Shown in pieces: positions 1-12,687 of a stretch of DNA of 64,000 nt. The first letter of the stretch is position 1, and every line of letters starts with the position of its first letter. The notes beneath the pieces were generated by a model. The model saw only the letters and a list, made by a program, of their open reading frames with translations, had not been told where the DNA came from and made no database searches. A program made the translations under genes and the position numbers. The DNA lies in NCBI RefSeq assembly GCF_025698545.1, contig NC_068576.1, positions 56,022,094 to 56,086,093 on the forward strand, written 5' to 3'. Origin of the DNA: Gossypium raimondii. Lineage: Eukaryota > Streptophyta > Magnoliopsida > Malvales > Malvaceae.

Positions 1-525
1 GATCATTTAACTTTAAAAAGTTACAAAATGGTCACTGAATTATTCAAAAGTTTTCGTGTAAGTCGATAGGCTTTTAAAATAACTGCTATTATGATCTTAT
101 TTGTTCGCACTGTCTTCTCTAATTGAAAGCTCTTTTTCCCTTTTTTTTCTATTGTTCAATATTTTTTTATGAAACTGTTTTGAACATCAAAAATCTGTGA
201 ACCAAAATTCACATAATATTATTTTCCAAATCACTGACCCTGACCGTCAGGTCGACTTGGAACTAAGATATGTTCTTCTATTCATCAATGAGTATTAATC
301 CACCGTACCAAATAATTGAATTATTGCTTGGAGCTCGTTAACTGGACTTTAAAAAAAGACTTAACAGTTGAGGGACTTAAATAAAAATTTCTGAATAGTT
401 CAGTGACTTAAATAAAAACTTTCATATAATTTAATGATTATTTTATAACTTTTTGAAGTTAAATGATTAAAATGTAAATTTACTAATAATTTAATAACAG
501 TGAGTATATAGTTTACCCTAATAAA
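1..525. mobile_element. foldback/TIR element, family A, left end outside window
   Basis: The window opens inside a repeat whose start (1-70) reappears inverted at about 400-480, followed by a terminal segment ending at about 525 with the phrase AGTTTACCCTA. The same element type, marked by TTACAAAATGGTCA-like phrases, recurs near 17957, 26255, 40175 and 54995. No coding capacity is seen, so it looks like a non-autonomous DNA element. Superfamily not determined. Confidence 0.5.
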
Positions 526-769
526 AATTATTTCCAAAAAAACTAAAAATATATTATTATTCTGTGTTTATAGAGAAAAGATAATTTTAGAAGTGGTCTA
601 GGATGATGTTATGTATTTTCTTTTAGAAGGTAGTTAAACAAAAATATATTATGACAAAAAAAGTATTAAATTTATAAAAATTAAAAAAAATCAAATTATG
701 GTTTAGTTGAAATGATAAAGTTAACAACCTACACTATATTAGGTTCAAATCTGTCTTTCAGTATATATT

Positions 770-1235
770 TGGCATAATGACAAATTAAGGCCTTAATGTT
801 TATATCTTTTGTTAAATTGACTTTTGTTTAATTAAATTTGATCCTTTGCTTTTTAAAAATCAAATTTGACCAATAACCTTTTAAAAGAATCAAATTATTA
901 TTTTCTTAATAAAAATATTGACTAAAACATTAAATTTTTAAACATGGCATCCAACATAGCAATCTATGTATACTTCATGTTTGTTTGTTTTAATTTTATG
1001 AATTTTTTGTTTTTTTAATATTTTTATTAATTTTAATTTTTGTTGAGTAGTTTCATGTCAGCATGAAAATATGTGGTTGAAGACTAGCATCGTTAAAAAA
1101 TAATATTTTAGTTAATATTTTCATAAAAATGTAATTTGACTATTTTGAAAGACTAATGATTAAATTTAGCTAAAAAAGGGATCAAAATGACAAAAGACAT
1201 AAATATTGAAGGCTAAATTTATTTTTATGTTTATT
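770..1235. mobile_element. foldback element, family C
   Basis: The left end (AAATTAAGGCCTTAATGTTTA) and the right end (AATATTGAAGGCTAAATTTA) are imperfect inverted copies. Inner arms also pair, for example the segments about needing a value for AAATTTGATC and GATCAAAATGAC. A related copy lies at 48010-48490 and a partial one near 2580-2960. Non-coding. Ends are approximate. Confidence 0.45.
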
Positions 1236-1299
1236 TTTATATTTTATATAAAATATAAAATTATATGTTTGAAAAAAATTTACTTTAATAATAGTAAAC

Positions 1300-1672
1300 A
1301 ATGTAAAAGTGTCACGGAGGTCCTTGTATTATGAGTTAGATTGTATTTTACTCATTTACTAAAAAATTGACAAATTAATTTACGCACATTAGATCAAAAA
1401 GTAAACTTATTACTTTTGTTAAAAATTTCATCAAATTCTACTATTAAAAATTGGCGTGGCTGATAGAAAAACCTGACAGTTACATTGGTGTGCCATGGGC
1501 ACCTCATACTGATGTATAGGGACCAACTTTTAACAGTAAAAATAGATGAAACCTTTAACAAAATGATCGATTTACTCTTTGTTTGGAGATACATAAATTA
1601 ATTTATCTATTTTTAATAAAAATGATAAAATATAATTTTACTTCTAATAAAAAAATTTATGATACTTTTATA
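1300..1672. mobile_element. short foldback repeat, family B
   Basis: A non-coding repeat of about 370 bp. Its two halves are inverted relatives: left, a stretch reading 'ttgtattttactcatttact'; right, 'taaaatataattttacttct'. Shared phrases such as TTAAAAATTTCATC and GACCAA recur in copies at about 17195-17515, 28715-28850 (part), 31056-31432 and 52995-53342. Probably a MITE-like element. Ends are approximate. Confidence 0.5.
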
Positions 1673-1991
1673 AAAAAAACAAAATAATTATTAAATAAGA
1701 TTTGTGAAGACGGAAAAGGCAAATGGCATTACAACACGCACGACTTTGACAAGTAGACTGGTTTTCTTGGCTGTTGGTACCTAATTTGATTGTTTATTTA
1801 TTTATTTTTAAACTTTTAATTTAATTATGAAAGTATATTAAAGTTTTTAAATTGATACAATGTTTACAATTATCCATAGCATATTTCAATATCTTAAATA
1901 AGAAGATAAACGCGCTTCAGCATGCTCAAACTTACGTATTCTTGTACTGACAATAATATCGATATCAAACTCAATGCTAAGTCAAGACTCA
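1673..1991. other. AT-rich intergenic sequence
   Basis: No gene, RNA or clear repeat structure was recognised here. Confidence 0.4.
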
Positions 1992-2136
1992 GGGTAGGTC
2001 TGGATGGACGATTGGGTGCGGTGCGTTTAGCTTACTTTTTATCTCACACTACAGTATCGCTACAATATCTAATCTCATCGCCACTGCTGTTTTTACACTA
2101 ACTGCAGGTAAACGCACCGCCCATCCAAACTCACCC
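1992..2136. mobile_element. 145-bp MITE, family D, copy 1
   Basis: The element starts GGGTAGGTCTGGATGG and ends CCATCCAAACTCACCC, so the ends are inverted repeats. The inverted similarity extends inward through GGTGCGGTGCGTTTA and TAAACGCACCGCC. The trinucleotide TCA flanks both ends (1989-1991 and 2137-2139), a possible 3-bp target duplication. A sister copy is at 48844-48978. Three-bp duplications with short inverted ends would fit the PIF/Harbinger superfamily; that assignment is an inference. Confidence 0.75.
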
Positions 2137-3040
2137 TCAATTAATAATTTGATTCTTTATTTAATTTCACATTTTTTATAATTATTGGTATTTTTTACAA
2201 TAAAATTCCTGTTAAAGAGGAATATTATAGTCCAAGGTGGCACACCAACGCTTCTTTTTTTTTTTTTAAGAAAAATACTATTATTTAACTTTCATAATAC
2301 TTACCAAATAAAATTATTTTAAAAAACACAAATAAAATTGTTGGCAAGACTGGAAACTTAGGCAATAATAAGTACTCAATTAACTTACTTGACTATAATG
2401 ACATAATCACAAATTTTTTTAAAAGTAAGATACGTTATAATGATTATCATTTAAATTTATGATTTTTCTTTTGAATAATATTGTTTTCAATTTGTAATGT
2501 GAGTACTTGTAATTATATATATATATATATTTGTTTATTTTAAAGTTATTATATACCTAAAATAACTCACCAATGATGTATAAAATAATTATATTGTTTT
2601 TAATTAAAAACCTGATCGAATCATCAAAATTTGAATGACATTGACATGACAGTTCATGTGATACATTATGTATACTTCAGTGTTTACATGGATGATTTTT
2701 CTAAAAGTTTTTATGTACTTTTTTAAAATTTATTGATTTTTCAATATCTTTATTGAATTTTTTGAATTATTTGTGGATTGTCACGCTAGTGGCCGCATCA
2801 ATGTCGTTAAAATTTTAATAGTTCATCTGTCGGTTTTTTCATCCAAAAACAAGAAAATTGACTAAATTTTAAAGGTTGAGAGACAAAATGACTTAAAAAA
2901 GAATAAGGGTCAAATGGAAAATTGAGTAAAGATTAGAGACTAAATTTTTCATTATGCCCTTAAGAAAAATTATGGCTTACAAGTCAAGTAATTGGGTTTT
3001 AAAATCTAGATATTCTAAGAAGTAATTTGGGTTTAAAAGA
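2137..3040. other. AT-rich intergenic with family C remnant
   Basis: This stretch holds a long T run near 2250, a short (AT)n tract near 2512-2530, and at about 2580-2960 a partial relative of the 770-1235 foldback repeat (right end near 'gagactaaatttttc'). No gene is visible. Confidence 0.4.
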
Positions 3041-3099
3041 TTTTGTGGGTCGGCCTCAATCCTCAAAGCCATTATGTTCTTCATTTATTTAGTTTTTTA

Positions 3100-3221
3100 T
3101 TTCAGCCCAAAACTCATGTTAGAAACCCTAAAAACCTAGAGTCGGCCATCAATATATTTGTTAGATCACGAATCCAAAACCCTAATTTTAACTCCGCCTC
3201 AGATATCCCCGTCTCCACAGG
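3100..3221 (+). promoter_or_regulatory. eL36 gene 5' leader with telo-boxes
   Basis: Two AAACCCTAA telo-box motifs (3123-3131 and 3177-3185) and a GCCCAAAA element near 3105 lie just ahead of a donor site (CCACAG|GTACATC, exon end 3220). Telo-boxes together with TGGGC-type site II elements are characteristic of plant ribosomal-protein promoters and leaders. The first exon is non-coding; its intron runs 3221-3819 and ends in AAAGCAG. The transcription start is not determined. Confidence 0.65.
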
Positions 3222-3821
3222 TACATCTTCGCCACTTCTTTAGTATCTTTCTTTTTCATAGCATTTTGCTCTATTTGATTGCTTGGGAAGCGAATTGTAA
3301 GCTGAAAAACCATAAATTTCGTGTCAGATAGCTTAAGTTATTTGAAAATGTGAAAGGCTAAGCTCAAATATTGAGCGGGTTTAGCTGGTTTCATCGAGTG
3401 CATTGGATTTAAGTTGTGTTCATTATCTGCTGTGTGTTGATTGCTAGGTTTGTTTTAGATGATAGGATATTGGCTGTTTTGATATTGGGTCACAATCTTT
3501 GGTTTCTGTTTTGATATTGGCTGGGTTTGTTTATTATATATGTGTATATATTGGTTTTGCAGCACCATTTTCACGCCATGTTAACTGTAGATCTGGTTTT
3601 AAGAAAGAGGTGTTTGGAGATTAATATGCACTTGCATTCTTGTGTTTGATTAACTGTTTATGCTAATATAATTTGGAAAATTAAAAGATTTTTATGAAGG
3701 AAAGTACAATGAATGAAGGGTTTGAGTCATTTGAATTCTAAAGGTTATTGAAATGTCGTTTGAATGTTGTGGTTTTCATTTTATTTATATGTATATTCGG
3801 TTGTTTGTTTCTAAAGCAGGC

Positions 3822-4509
<688 letters not shown>

Positions 4510-5616
4510 AGCTTTATTTTCTTGGTTTCTTACTGTTGTCGTGCTCGAGTTTCTTGTTTAGGAGCAGCTAGAGGTTTGTTTAGCATATGTTTCATTTTTG
4601 TTGTTTTGAGACTGAAATCAGTGCTTTGGAACTTTTGTTTATTTGAGTTAGAGATGAGAAATTGGAAGAAGTAATAACTTTTAAATTTTATGTTTCTTGA
4701 ATTATATTTAACGCCATTACTATTCTACGTGCAAATTTTGGGTATTTAGTTTTATGGATCTCCTTTTTGCCATTAGATGTTAAATCTCCGTGCATGCGGC
4801 CCCAAGTTAAAAACCACTGAATTGAATCGTGTTTTTATTTTGTTTTTAATCTATAATTAAAAATCATTTTCAAAAAATATTATGTAAGAGCTAACGATTA
4901 TTTTGTATTAGATTTAGAATTTAACATTTTTAAAAAATAAATTTATGTATTTTTATAATTTTACTTAAATGTTTAAAATTCATAAAACGAAAGTTGAGAT
5001 ATCTAAAATTGAAAGTCGGATTTTACCTAATTACTAGAAATCGTTCAAAAACGAAAAAAAAAAATTGATGAGATCGACTTTTAACTCATCCTCATTTGGC
5101 GGAACGGAATTATGGATATTTCCCGTACTGATGATGGTCTTGCAGTTGAGATGACACATTTCATTTGATAAAACACCTACTTTTGTCAATAGAACGAAGA
5201 GAAGCCGCAATTTCGTTATTTACTATTAGTACAATTCCTTTTACACCTATCAATTAGCCTTTCGTTGATAAAAATAATGGTTTGCTTTTTGTAAATCTAT
5301 TGCTGTAGAATCCTACACCCTATAATGTGTCAATGTTAAAATCTAATGACATGAAATGGTCTGTTTGTAAACTAATGTCATAATAAAAAGGATATACAAA
5401 AAATACGTATAAATGTGTCTAGCTCTATCCTCTTAAGTAATGACAAAAAGGTTAACAAACAGCAACCTAAAAACCATACAATTTAGTTGGGTAAACAAAT
5501 TGTACATTCAACCAAAAATGGTATGCTACTGACAAACAAAGTTAATTAGTTTCTGAGCCTTACCAAAGCTGTGCTTTCCATACTCTATTGCATTGTGTAT
5601 TATTTCATTCCACAAC
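4510..5616. other. intergenic between convergent genes
   Basis: Contains the 3' UTR of the eL36 gene (to about 4700) and the 3' UTR of CPSF100 (below 5617). In between, the sequence is AT-rich with no recognised gene or structured repeat. Confidence 0.5.
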
Positions 5617-8600
5617 CTAAAGTAAATAAAACTGGGAATATAGATATTCCCGTATCTTGTAGTAATCTTCGCACAAGGGACCTTCGATTATGATTTGCTG
5701 TGTACCAGAACCACCACCCTAAGACGAACAAGAAATGAAGTTAAAAGAAAAGAAGCGAAGAACAGATCATGACCCATAAAAGAAGATGATGCAATTGGAT
5801 GATGCCAGACAGGAAAGTCAAAATGCCAAATCGCTTACCTTTTGGCTTGCAACCCCAACTTTGCGTAATGTCACGTATTCACCGCATCGCAACGCCCCTG
5901 CAGCAAATTCTACCTGTAAAAGAAGCACCTTTGGGTGTCAAAAGGGGGCTATATATTTTCAGGATTGTGTGTAATCAAATATGAAAAGCAGTACCTTGAC
6001 ACCTTTACTGGCAAGAAACTGCTTGAAATCTGCCATTTTCAGATCACCTACAACCACAGATTTATGCGGGGGAGCTGGTGTCGAGATGGGTAGTAATGAG
6101 AGCATGTCGTTTTCTGTCTTCCCTACTTCAGCATCCACCCAAGCTATTTCGTAGTCTCCTAACTGATATTGCAGTTATGTTAGACAAAGGGATAGAGATT
6201 GAATGTAACTCAAATACGGTTATCAACATCACAAGATTAATTCAATTGGTTACCTTTTTAAAGAGGACATTGCTCATCAACTTCTCAGATAATTGTACCT
6301 ACAGTACAACACAAGGCCAAAAAATGAATTCTGATATTCAAAATGATTGCCTTACATTAAACAAAAAACATGTTCTTGAGTTATATACCTTATAAGCACA
6401 TAAATCAGATGTGACATCAATTGTTTCTTCAATTTGGGGAGCATAAACATGAGGACAAACATGTTTCAAGCAATGTTGCTTCAAATGCTCTGTTGCCTCT
6501 GCTGATCCATGCACCAAGACCTGTTGAGTGAAAAATATATATGACAAAAGGCACCCGCATAAAATAGATCAAAACCCAAAAAAGTTAGGAGGAACAGGGT
6601 AACATGACAAAGAGGCATATTTGAATTAATAAATATAGTGCAATGCTGTGTGCAATTGTTCAACAGTTATTACTGCATGTTCCACCTCACAGGATTAACA
6701 TTTCACATCAGCGTATAATAGCATGGTGATGTAATAAATGCATGACAAGTAATAGCACATTGCACAAGGAAAACTTTACATGGACGGCCCATAAAGATGA
6801 TAAAGCAGATACATAAACTAGGAGTTCCAAACAATTGCCTCAAGAAATATCCTTACAAGCTTTAATGGAGCCACGTGGGCAAGGATTGATTTGACAGAAC
6901 GACCATCAGAACGCCCCTCATAATCCATGTAAACAAGTGAAGACTTTACTTGCACCTAACCATCATTGCAGAACATTGTTCGGTAAATGGCAAAATTAAG
7001 TATCTTGTAGTTGACTGGTTCAAAGGCGTCAAAACAATAAGATATGAAATAACAGTTCATAATTGCTGAAATTTTCATGGGCAAACTCAACCAAATCCCG
7101 GTTCAGAAACAAACCAACAAATGAAACAGAAACAATATTAAAAGCAACATATTTCACATTGATGTCAGTAACATATAAATCGAAACTAAAATGACCACGT
7201 AAAAGGACATTTGTTCCAGAAAAATAAAGATAAACAATAACAAGGAAGAAGATAATATGACCAGGGAAGAAAAAGAAAATATAAAACTCAAACAATCTGG
7301 AAAGGACCAATACAAGTTGAAATGAAAAGATAAAATGCCCATGGGTGCTTTCATGTCATCATAAACAAAAGCAAAGGAATCATCAGTAAGACCCGCAATA
7401 CCAGTAACTTCATGATCAGTCCAAGCAATTTGATTATAGCATGACTTGAGCAAGAGTAGAACTTACAGTCAACTCGTTAGATATGACTTTTGAAGGTGTT
7501 GTGTCAAGTATCAAACTAGCAGAGCCTTCATCAAGTTTTCCATCCATATCCCCACCAGTCTGAGATGCATATATAAACAATTTCATTATTGAACAGTTTC
7601 AATAAACCCAAATATCAATAGATTAAAGATAGAGAGACATAACATTCTCAAGCAGATTGCCCAAAGCAGACACTTACACGCGTAGCTCCTTGGTCCATAT
7701 CTTCATCCTTTATTACATAATCATCAGGATTTATGACCTCACCAAAGTCATCCCAATCAGAAGTATTGTCATAGAAGGGAAACATTGGGGCAACACTAGA
7801 GGATGGGGGCACAAATCCATCAATCAGAACATCACGGAATCTGCTCCCATGTTGACCTAACCCTGCAGGGTACAAGCAGATAAAAAGATATCAGCAGAGG
7901 GTACACAAGAGGATGTAAAAGATAATCAAACTCTTATTATGCATCATGAATATCCCATACAAGGATACCACATCAGTGCGGGGAGAAACTTCTGGAATAG
8001 TACTGAAATTTTTTCCCTTCTAAAATAAATGTAAACCATCAAGAATCAATGAAAATAAACAAAACCTGGCCACTAGTTTTATCACAAAAATAAAGGAGGG
8101 AACTCCTATGTCCAATGACAGGAATTACAGTCAAGGACAGTCCAAAGACAAGTTATTTAAGAGTTGACACAACTGCAGGAATGTACATGGAGAATGGGGA
8201 CACAAAGGTGAAATTTATCTAAATGCATTTTAGCAATTTATGAGATCTTCTGACTTGTTAGAATCAATTAATATATGTCAGAATATCCCTTTGTTGTGAA
8301 ACCCTAAACAACCCCTTTCTCTCTTAATTTGAATAGGAAATAATCATTCAAATACACAGGAAAACAAGTAACACAAAGCAATAAGAATTGGTTGAACACT
8401 CAAAACCCCAACATGTATGTCAGTTTCCAAAAGAAAATTAGACCGAGTAGCTTGTAGGAAATGGAAGAATACCATCCAGTGAGGGATGCTTATTATGAGT
8501 GTCAATAACCATTGGATCACTAGAATTGACATCGGTTGCAAGAGAAGCTTTAGATTCTTCCTCTTTGATAAGACTAGCTTTTAAAGCTTCTTCTTTTTTC

Positions 8601-11249
8601 AACCGGTTCTGTTCTTCTTCATAAGCAATCAACTCCTCCCCAGTCAAAGGAACCCTCCTAGACATCGTGACTTTAACAGCTTTTGGAGGTGGATCTGCCT
8701 GGAGCATACGAGCTAACGTGCCAAACTACATATACAGGTCAAAGTATCACCACCTATATATTATGAGGCAGAAGAGATAGAACAATCCTTTGATAAAACA
8801 AAATAGTAATTACATGTCAGGTACATTATTTTTACAAAATTGGTACTTTATAAACCTGATAAAAAAGAACTTGGACAACCATGAAACACAAAATAATTCT
8901 GACAACAAGTTGAATGACAAAGAGCTTAAAATCTTTGGTCATTGAGTAAATAAACCTCTATTGGCCACAAAGTAGATGCTTATCAACATCTAAACTGAGC
9001 ATGAATTCAATTAAATTTGATGTCCTCCATTGTGAAGAACTCACCTGGCCCCTTTCAGTAAATAGAACAAGATTCTTGACATCTGCTGCCCACTCAACAA
9101 AAATATCATGAGAAAATCCTGCTTCTAAGCTGGCCATGGATGCTAGTATAACCTAAAATAGAAATATAAGCCAACAGTCAAATATATTAGGCTGAGAAAG
9201 ATCATGGTGATCAGCTGTTTAAGAGTGGTGCAATCCACTAACCTTGGGACCATCAGGCACGCTATCAAGTTCACTCTTGCTTGTTAAAAGTTTGATATTC
9301 CTGCAAAGTTGGCATAAATACCTTGTATAATTCTCCTCCAAATGAATATAGATATACACAATTTACAGCTCATATCGATTCTACTTTGTTAAGCATGTAA
9401 AAAAGATAAAAACCAAGGAATAAATACACAATAGTGCAAAGTAAAAGAATAGAATACTAGCAAGTACTGATGGTATCAATAAGAAAAGGAGAACTTACTT
9501 CAGAAGAAAAGCATTATCACGTGAAGTTTCAAAGGATTTAGCTATAGCATCACTCATCCACTCAAGAAAACTCTTGACATAATCAATTGTGCTTGCTGAA
9601 ACATATGTCACAAAGTAGATGGGGAAGTTCAAAGACTTCAATGACCAGTTCTGTTTATCATGATTCAAACTTTGCAATCGTTAATATGGCTAACCAAACG
9701 ACTAATAAAAAATCCACCTCTTTCTTACTCAAGCATCCTTACTGACCTCTTCTAAAACCAAGAGAAGTTCCAAGACACGACCAGCGGTATCGACAGGTAG
9801 CAACACATTTCCACCACCTTCTAGAGTCTTCGAGATGATTTCTGCAGAAATTTCTCAATTAAGTTTAGCTGTGACCATGGTCCATAAGTGCAGGTGTTGG
9901 AGTGCATTAGAGCAGAAAGGATTTGAGGATGTGGAAAAGAACTTTTATTTATATCACGACTTAATAAATTCAACGACAAATACATAAATTACCAACAAAA
10001 TCTCTGTCCCTCTCCCTTTGCGGCTTAGGAGGTTGATTGTTCAAAGCATTGTAGGCATCAGTTATAAGAACAGCAGGCCGAACAAAAGATTCTAGAACAG
10101 TTCCATTCAAATGCCTGATAAAACGGACTCATCTGAGTATATAAAGTTAATCCTCAAAAAAAAACTGCAATCTGAGATCAGATAAAAGATAGCATATATA
10201 TACTTCTCTTTGCGTCGGTTAAAGTCGACAGCATATATGACATCTTCTCCGTCCTTTGTTATCTTCCAAACAGTACCACCCAAGAGATGGCCAGCAACAT
10301 GAGGAGCAATTACAATACCCTCACCTTTTCCTAGAACATAGTAATGGAGACAAAAACAATATACTGAGAAAGTAACATCTTAAAAAGGATTGAACTAAGA
10401 GGTTGGGCAATGGCATTTATCTGAACATAAGTTACCACCCACATATAGTACTAACTACCAAGTGTTGCAACCTTCTATTCGCTAGAACTTTCACTGTTGA
10501 TTAACATTGACCTAACAGGTAATGTAATTGAGATATTTACTGTTAAAAAAAATATATGTTACCAGATAAATGATAATTCTGCGAGTAGGTTAGCCGAGCT
10601 ATACTCTGGAAAGCAGCATCAATGTCATCCAGGGAGAACAAATCGAAGTCTGATACTTGCTGCAATTGGGAAAGATACGTAGTATATCAACATTAGTACT
10701 ACAAACAGAGAAGTTTAACTACAAGGATCAGGTATAACAGTGTAATCCACTAAACACCATTCCCGTACACATTGATGATTCAAAATAAAACTCTTCAAAA
10801 CAACTAAGCTCCGAAAATAAATCAAATACAGAAATGGAGATAAACTTTCACCTTACGAGAGAGATAATGATCGTACATAGTGAGAAGGCCTAATCGATGA
10901 ACCGGTTCAGTGGAATAAAAGGGAGCCGAGAGTCCAAATTGTTTCATAGCGTACGGAAGAGCACCGAGGTGGAGCGTGTCCGAATGCGACAGCAACACCG
11001 CGTCTACCGTCGAAGCAACCCTGCAAAAAGAACCGTTCCAATGTGAGTTGAAGTCGTTAATTAATAGCCATTTCGAAAGTCGAAGAAGAAGAAGAAGAAC
11101 CTGGAGAGGGGTTGAAGAAGGGAGGGGTCAAAGAGGTCATTCCATCCACAGTCGATTAAGAAGTTGAAGCCGTCGATTGAGACTAAGTAAGAGAGAGGGT
11201 TCTCGTTGTATACTCCACAGAGTGGGGTTACCTGAACCGACGTCCCCAT
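5617..11249 (-). CDS. CPSF100: CPSF100, cleavage and polyadenylation specificity factor subunit 2
   Basis: Nuclear subunit of the pre-mRNA 3'-end cleavage and polyadenylation complex and partner of the CPSF73 endonuclease. Eighteen exons: 11249-11101, 11020-10852, 10659-10563, 10330-10204, 10114-9993, 9841-9747, 9650-9499, 9300-9243, 9152-9045, 8725-8473, 7862-7678, 7559-7467, 6955-6857, 6520-6389, 6298-6254, 6162-5995, 5913-5839, 5718-5617. All introns are GT-AG and phases join to 742 aa, close to the 739 aa of the Arabidopsis protein as remembered. The N-terminus [18 protein letters not shown] opens a metallo-beta-lactamase fold. Where CPSF73 has the zinc motif HxHxDH, residues 61-70 read [10 protein letters not shown], so this fold should be catalytically dead, as known for CPSF100. 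The beta-CASP region follows ([30 protein letters not shown]), then a KEE-rich linker and the conserved end [17 protein letters not shown]. Intact. Confidence 0.95.
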
Positions 11250-11460
11250 TCTCGCTCGGTGAAAACAGAAGATTCAGGGCTAAGACCCCCAAGTAAAGCT
11301 AAAGTTTCAAACCGGGGTGGGCGATTTTAGTGAAGGGCTGAAGCCTGAAAAGTCGTTGGAACGGCGCCGTTTGGAGTTTTCTTTTATAACGAGTTTCTAA
11401 TGGTAAATGGTTTAATTAGACGGCGTCGTTTCGTCGAAGAGAGATAAATATTGGCGAGCG
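11250..11460 (-). promoter_or_regulatory. CPSF100 promoter and leader with GC palindromes
   Basis: Just upstream of the CPSF100 start codon lie AACGGCGCCGTTT (11360-11372), whose core ACGGCGCCGT is a perfect palindrome, and a near copy GACGGCGTCGTTT (11419-11431). No clear TATA box is seen between them and the ATG. Such GC elements in an AT-rich setting look like transcription-factor sites of a housekeeping promoter; the binding factor is not known to me. Confidence 0.5.
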
Positions 11461-12216
11461 CCCATGGACTATTACAAGGTAAGAGTCCGAGTATCACATT
11501 CCTAATTTATTTTTTATATTTTTAATATTAATTAAGAAAATATGTCAGTTTGTTAACACCATTTGAAAAATAAAAAAAAATAATAACAATTCATATTTTT
11601 TTTTCTAAAAGAAAGTGAGCTATTACATTTCAAATCCAAAATATTTTTAGTTTACATACAATACAAAAAGACATGGTGGATTTTCTTTATATTTAAGAAA
11701 GTATTCTGCTGTATCTTGTAATGGTTACTTCTAATTATTCATATTATTATTTATAATTTGATTGTATTTGCACCTTAAAAAGAAGCTCGTTTTACTATTT
11801 TTAAATATTAAAATTTTATTTTACATTTTATGGTTAAATTTACATAAAAATAGTATGTTTTATACTTTTATTAAATACTTTTATTAAAATGGATAGTAAT
11901 CCAAACTAACTTGGGCTGCAATTTCCATTTATCCAGATCCAATTCAAGCTTAGTTCATTGAACCGACTTAATATGTCACACGTAATGACTGTGATAAATT
12001 ATAATATCATTTTATTCTTATTAAAATTTTAATTTTAACTCTTCAATTGAATTGATTTGACCTAAATCTCTTCTATATATAGCAGAGAAAAGGATGAAAA
12101 TCCCCCTGATATTTTAACCTTTACATACTGAGGATGTTAGTATTACGTAGTACAACCATTTATACAGCATGTTGGCCTTCATATAGTACATACCATCAAT
12201 CTAAAAGGCATAAATT
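11461..12216. other. AT-rich intergenic sequence
   Basis: Lies upstream of CPSF100 and downstream of the SPPL1 gene. No gene, RNA or inverted structure was recognised. Confidence 0.4.
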
Positions 12217-12425
12217 AAAGGATAAATATAATTTTTGGCCCGAGCAACTAGGCCCATTTTGATACTTAAACTTGGTAACTAAGTTCATGCCATCAAACTT
12301 TTACATTTTTCAAGTTCAAGAATCAAAATAGACTGAGTTGCTAAGTTCATGTACCAAAGTATGACAAAAAAATATAAGTACCAAAATGAACCTAATTGTC
12401 AACATCAAGGCCAAAATTAAATTAA
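12217..12425. mobile_element. small foldback element between CPSF100 and SPPL1
   Basis: The left end, with TTTTTGGCCCGAGCAACTAG and CCATTTTGATACTTA, is an imperfect inverted copy of the right end, with AGTACCAAAATGAACC and AAGGCCAAAATTAAA. The element is about 210 bp and non-coding. Its ends resemble those of the larger elements at 44225-44890 and 16350-16985. Confidence 0.55.
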
Positions 12426-12687
12426 CAGTAAATGAATGGCCAGAAAGCATTTTAGAGCAAATGGTTGATCTTGTATCTGCTTGTTCACATGGTTCACAAA
12501 GTTTTTTTTTTCTGGCTTTTCATTAAGGAAAATATATCATTGGCAGAGTTGGATTTCATAAAGTAAAACATTGAATTGTTGATATATTACTCTACTTTTT
12601 CAATGACAGAACATCAAAAGGAATATACAACCGAAAGGTTCCATGTACCCTATTGAGGCCCGGCTTCATATCACAGAAAGAAATGGC

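Noticed and set aside
7029..7453. Minus-strand frames of 93 and 99 codons between CPSF100 exons
   Set aside because: They lie in the intron 6956-7466 (one partly over exon 12's flank) and have no family similarity; the spliced CPSF100 reading explains the region.
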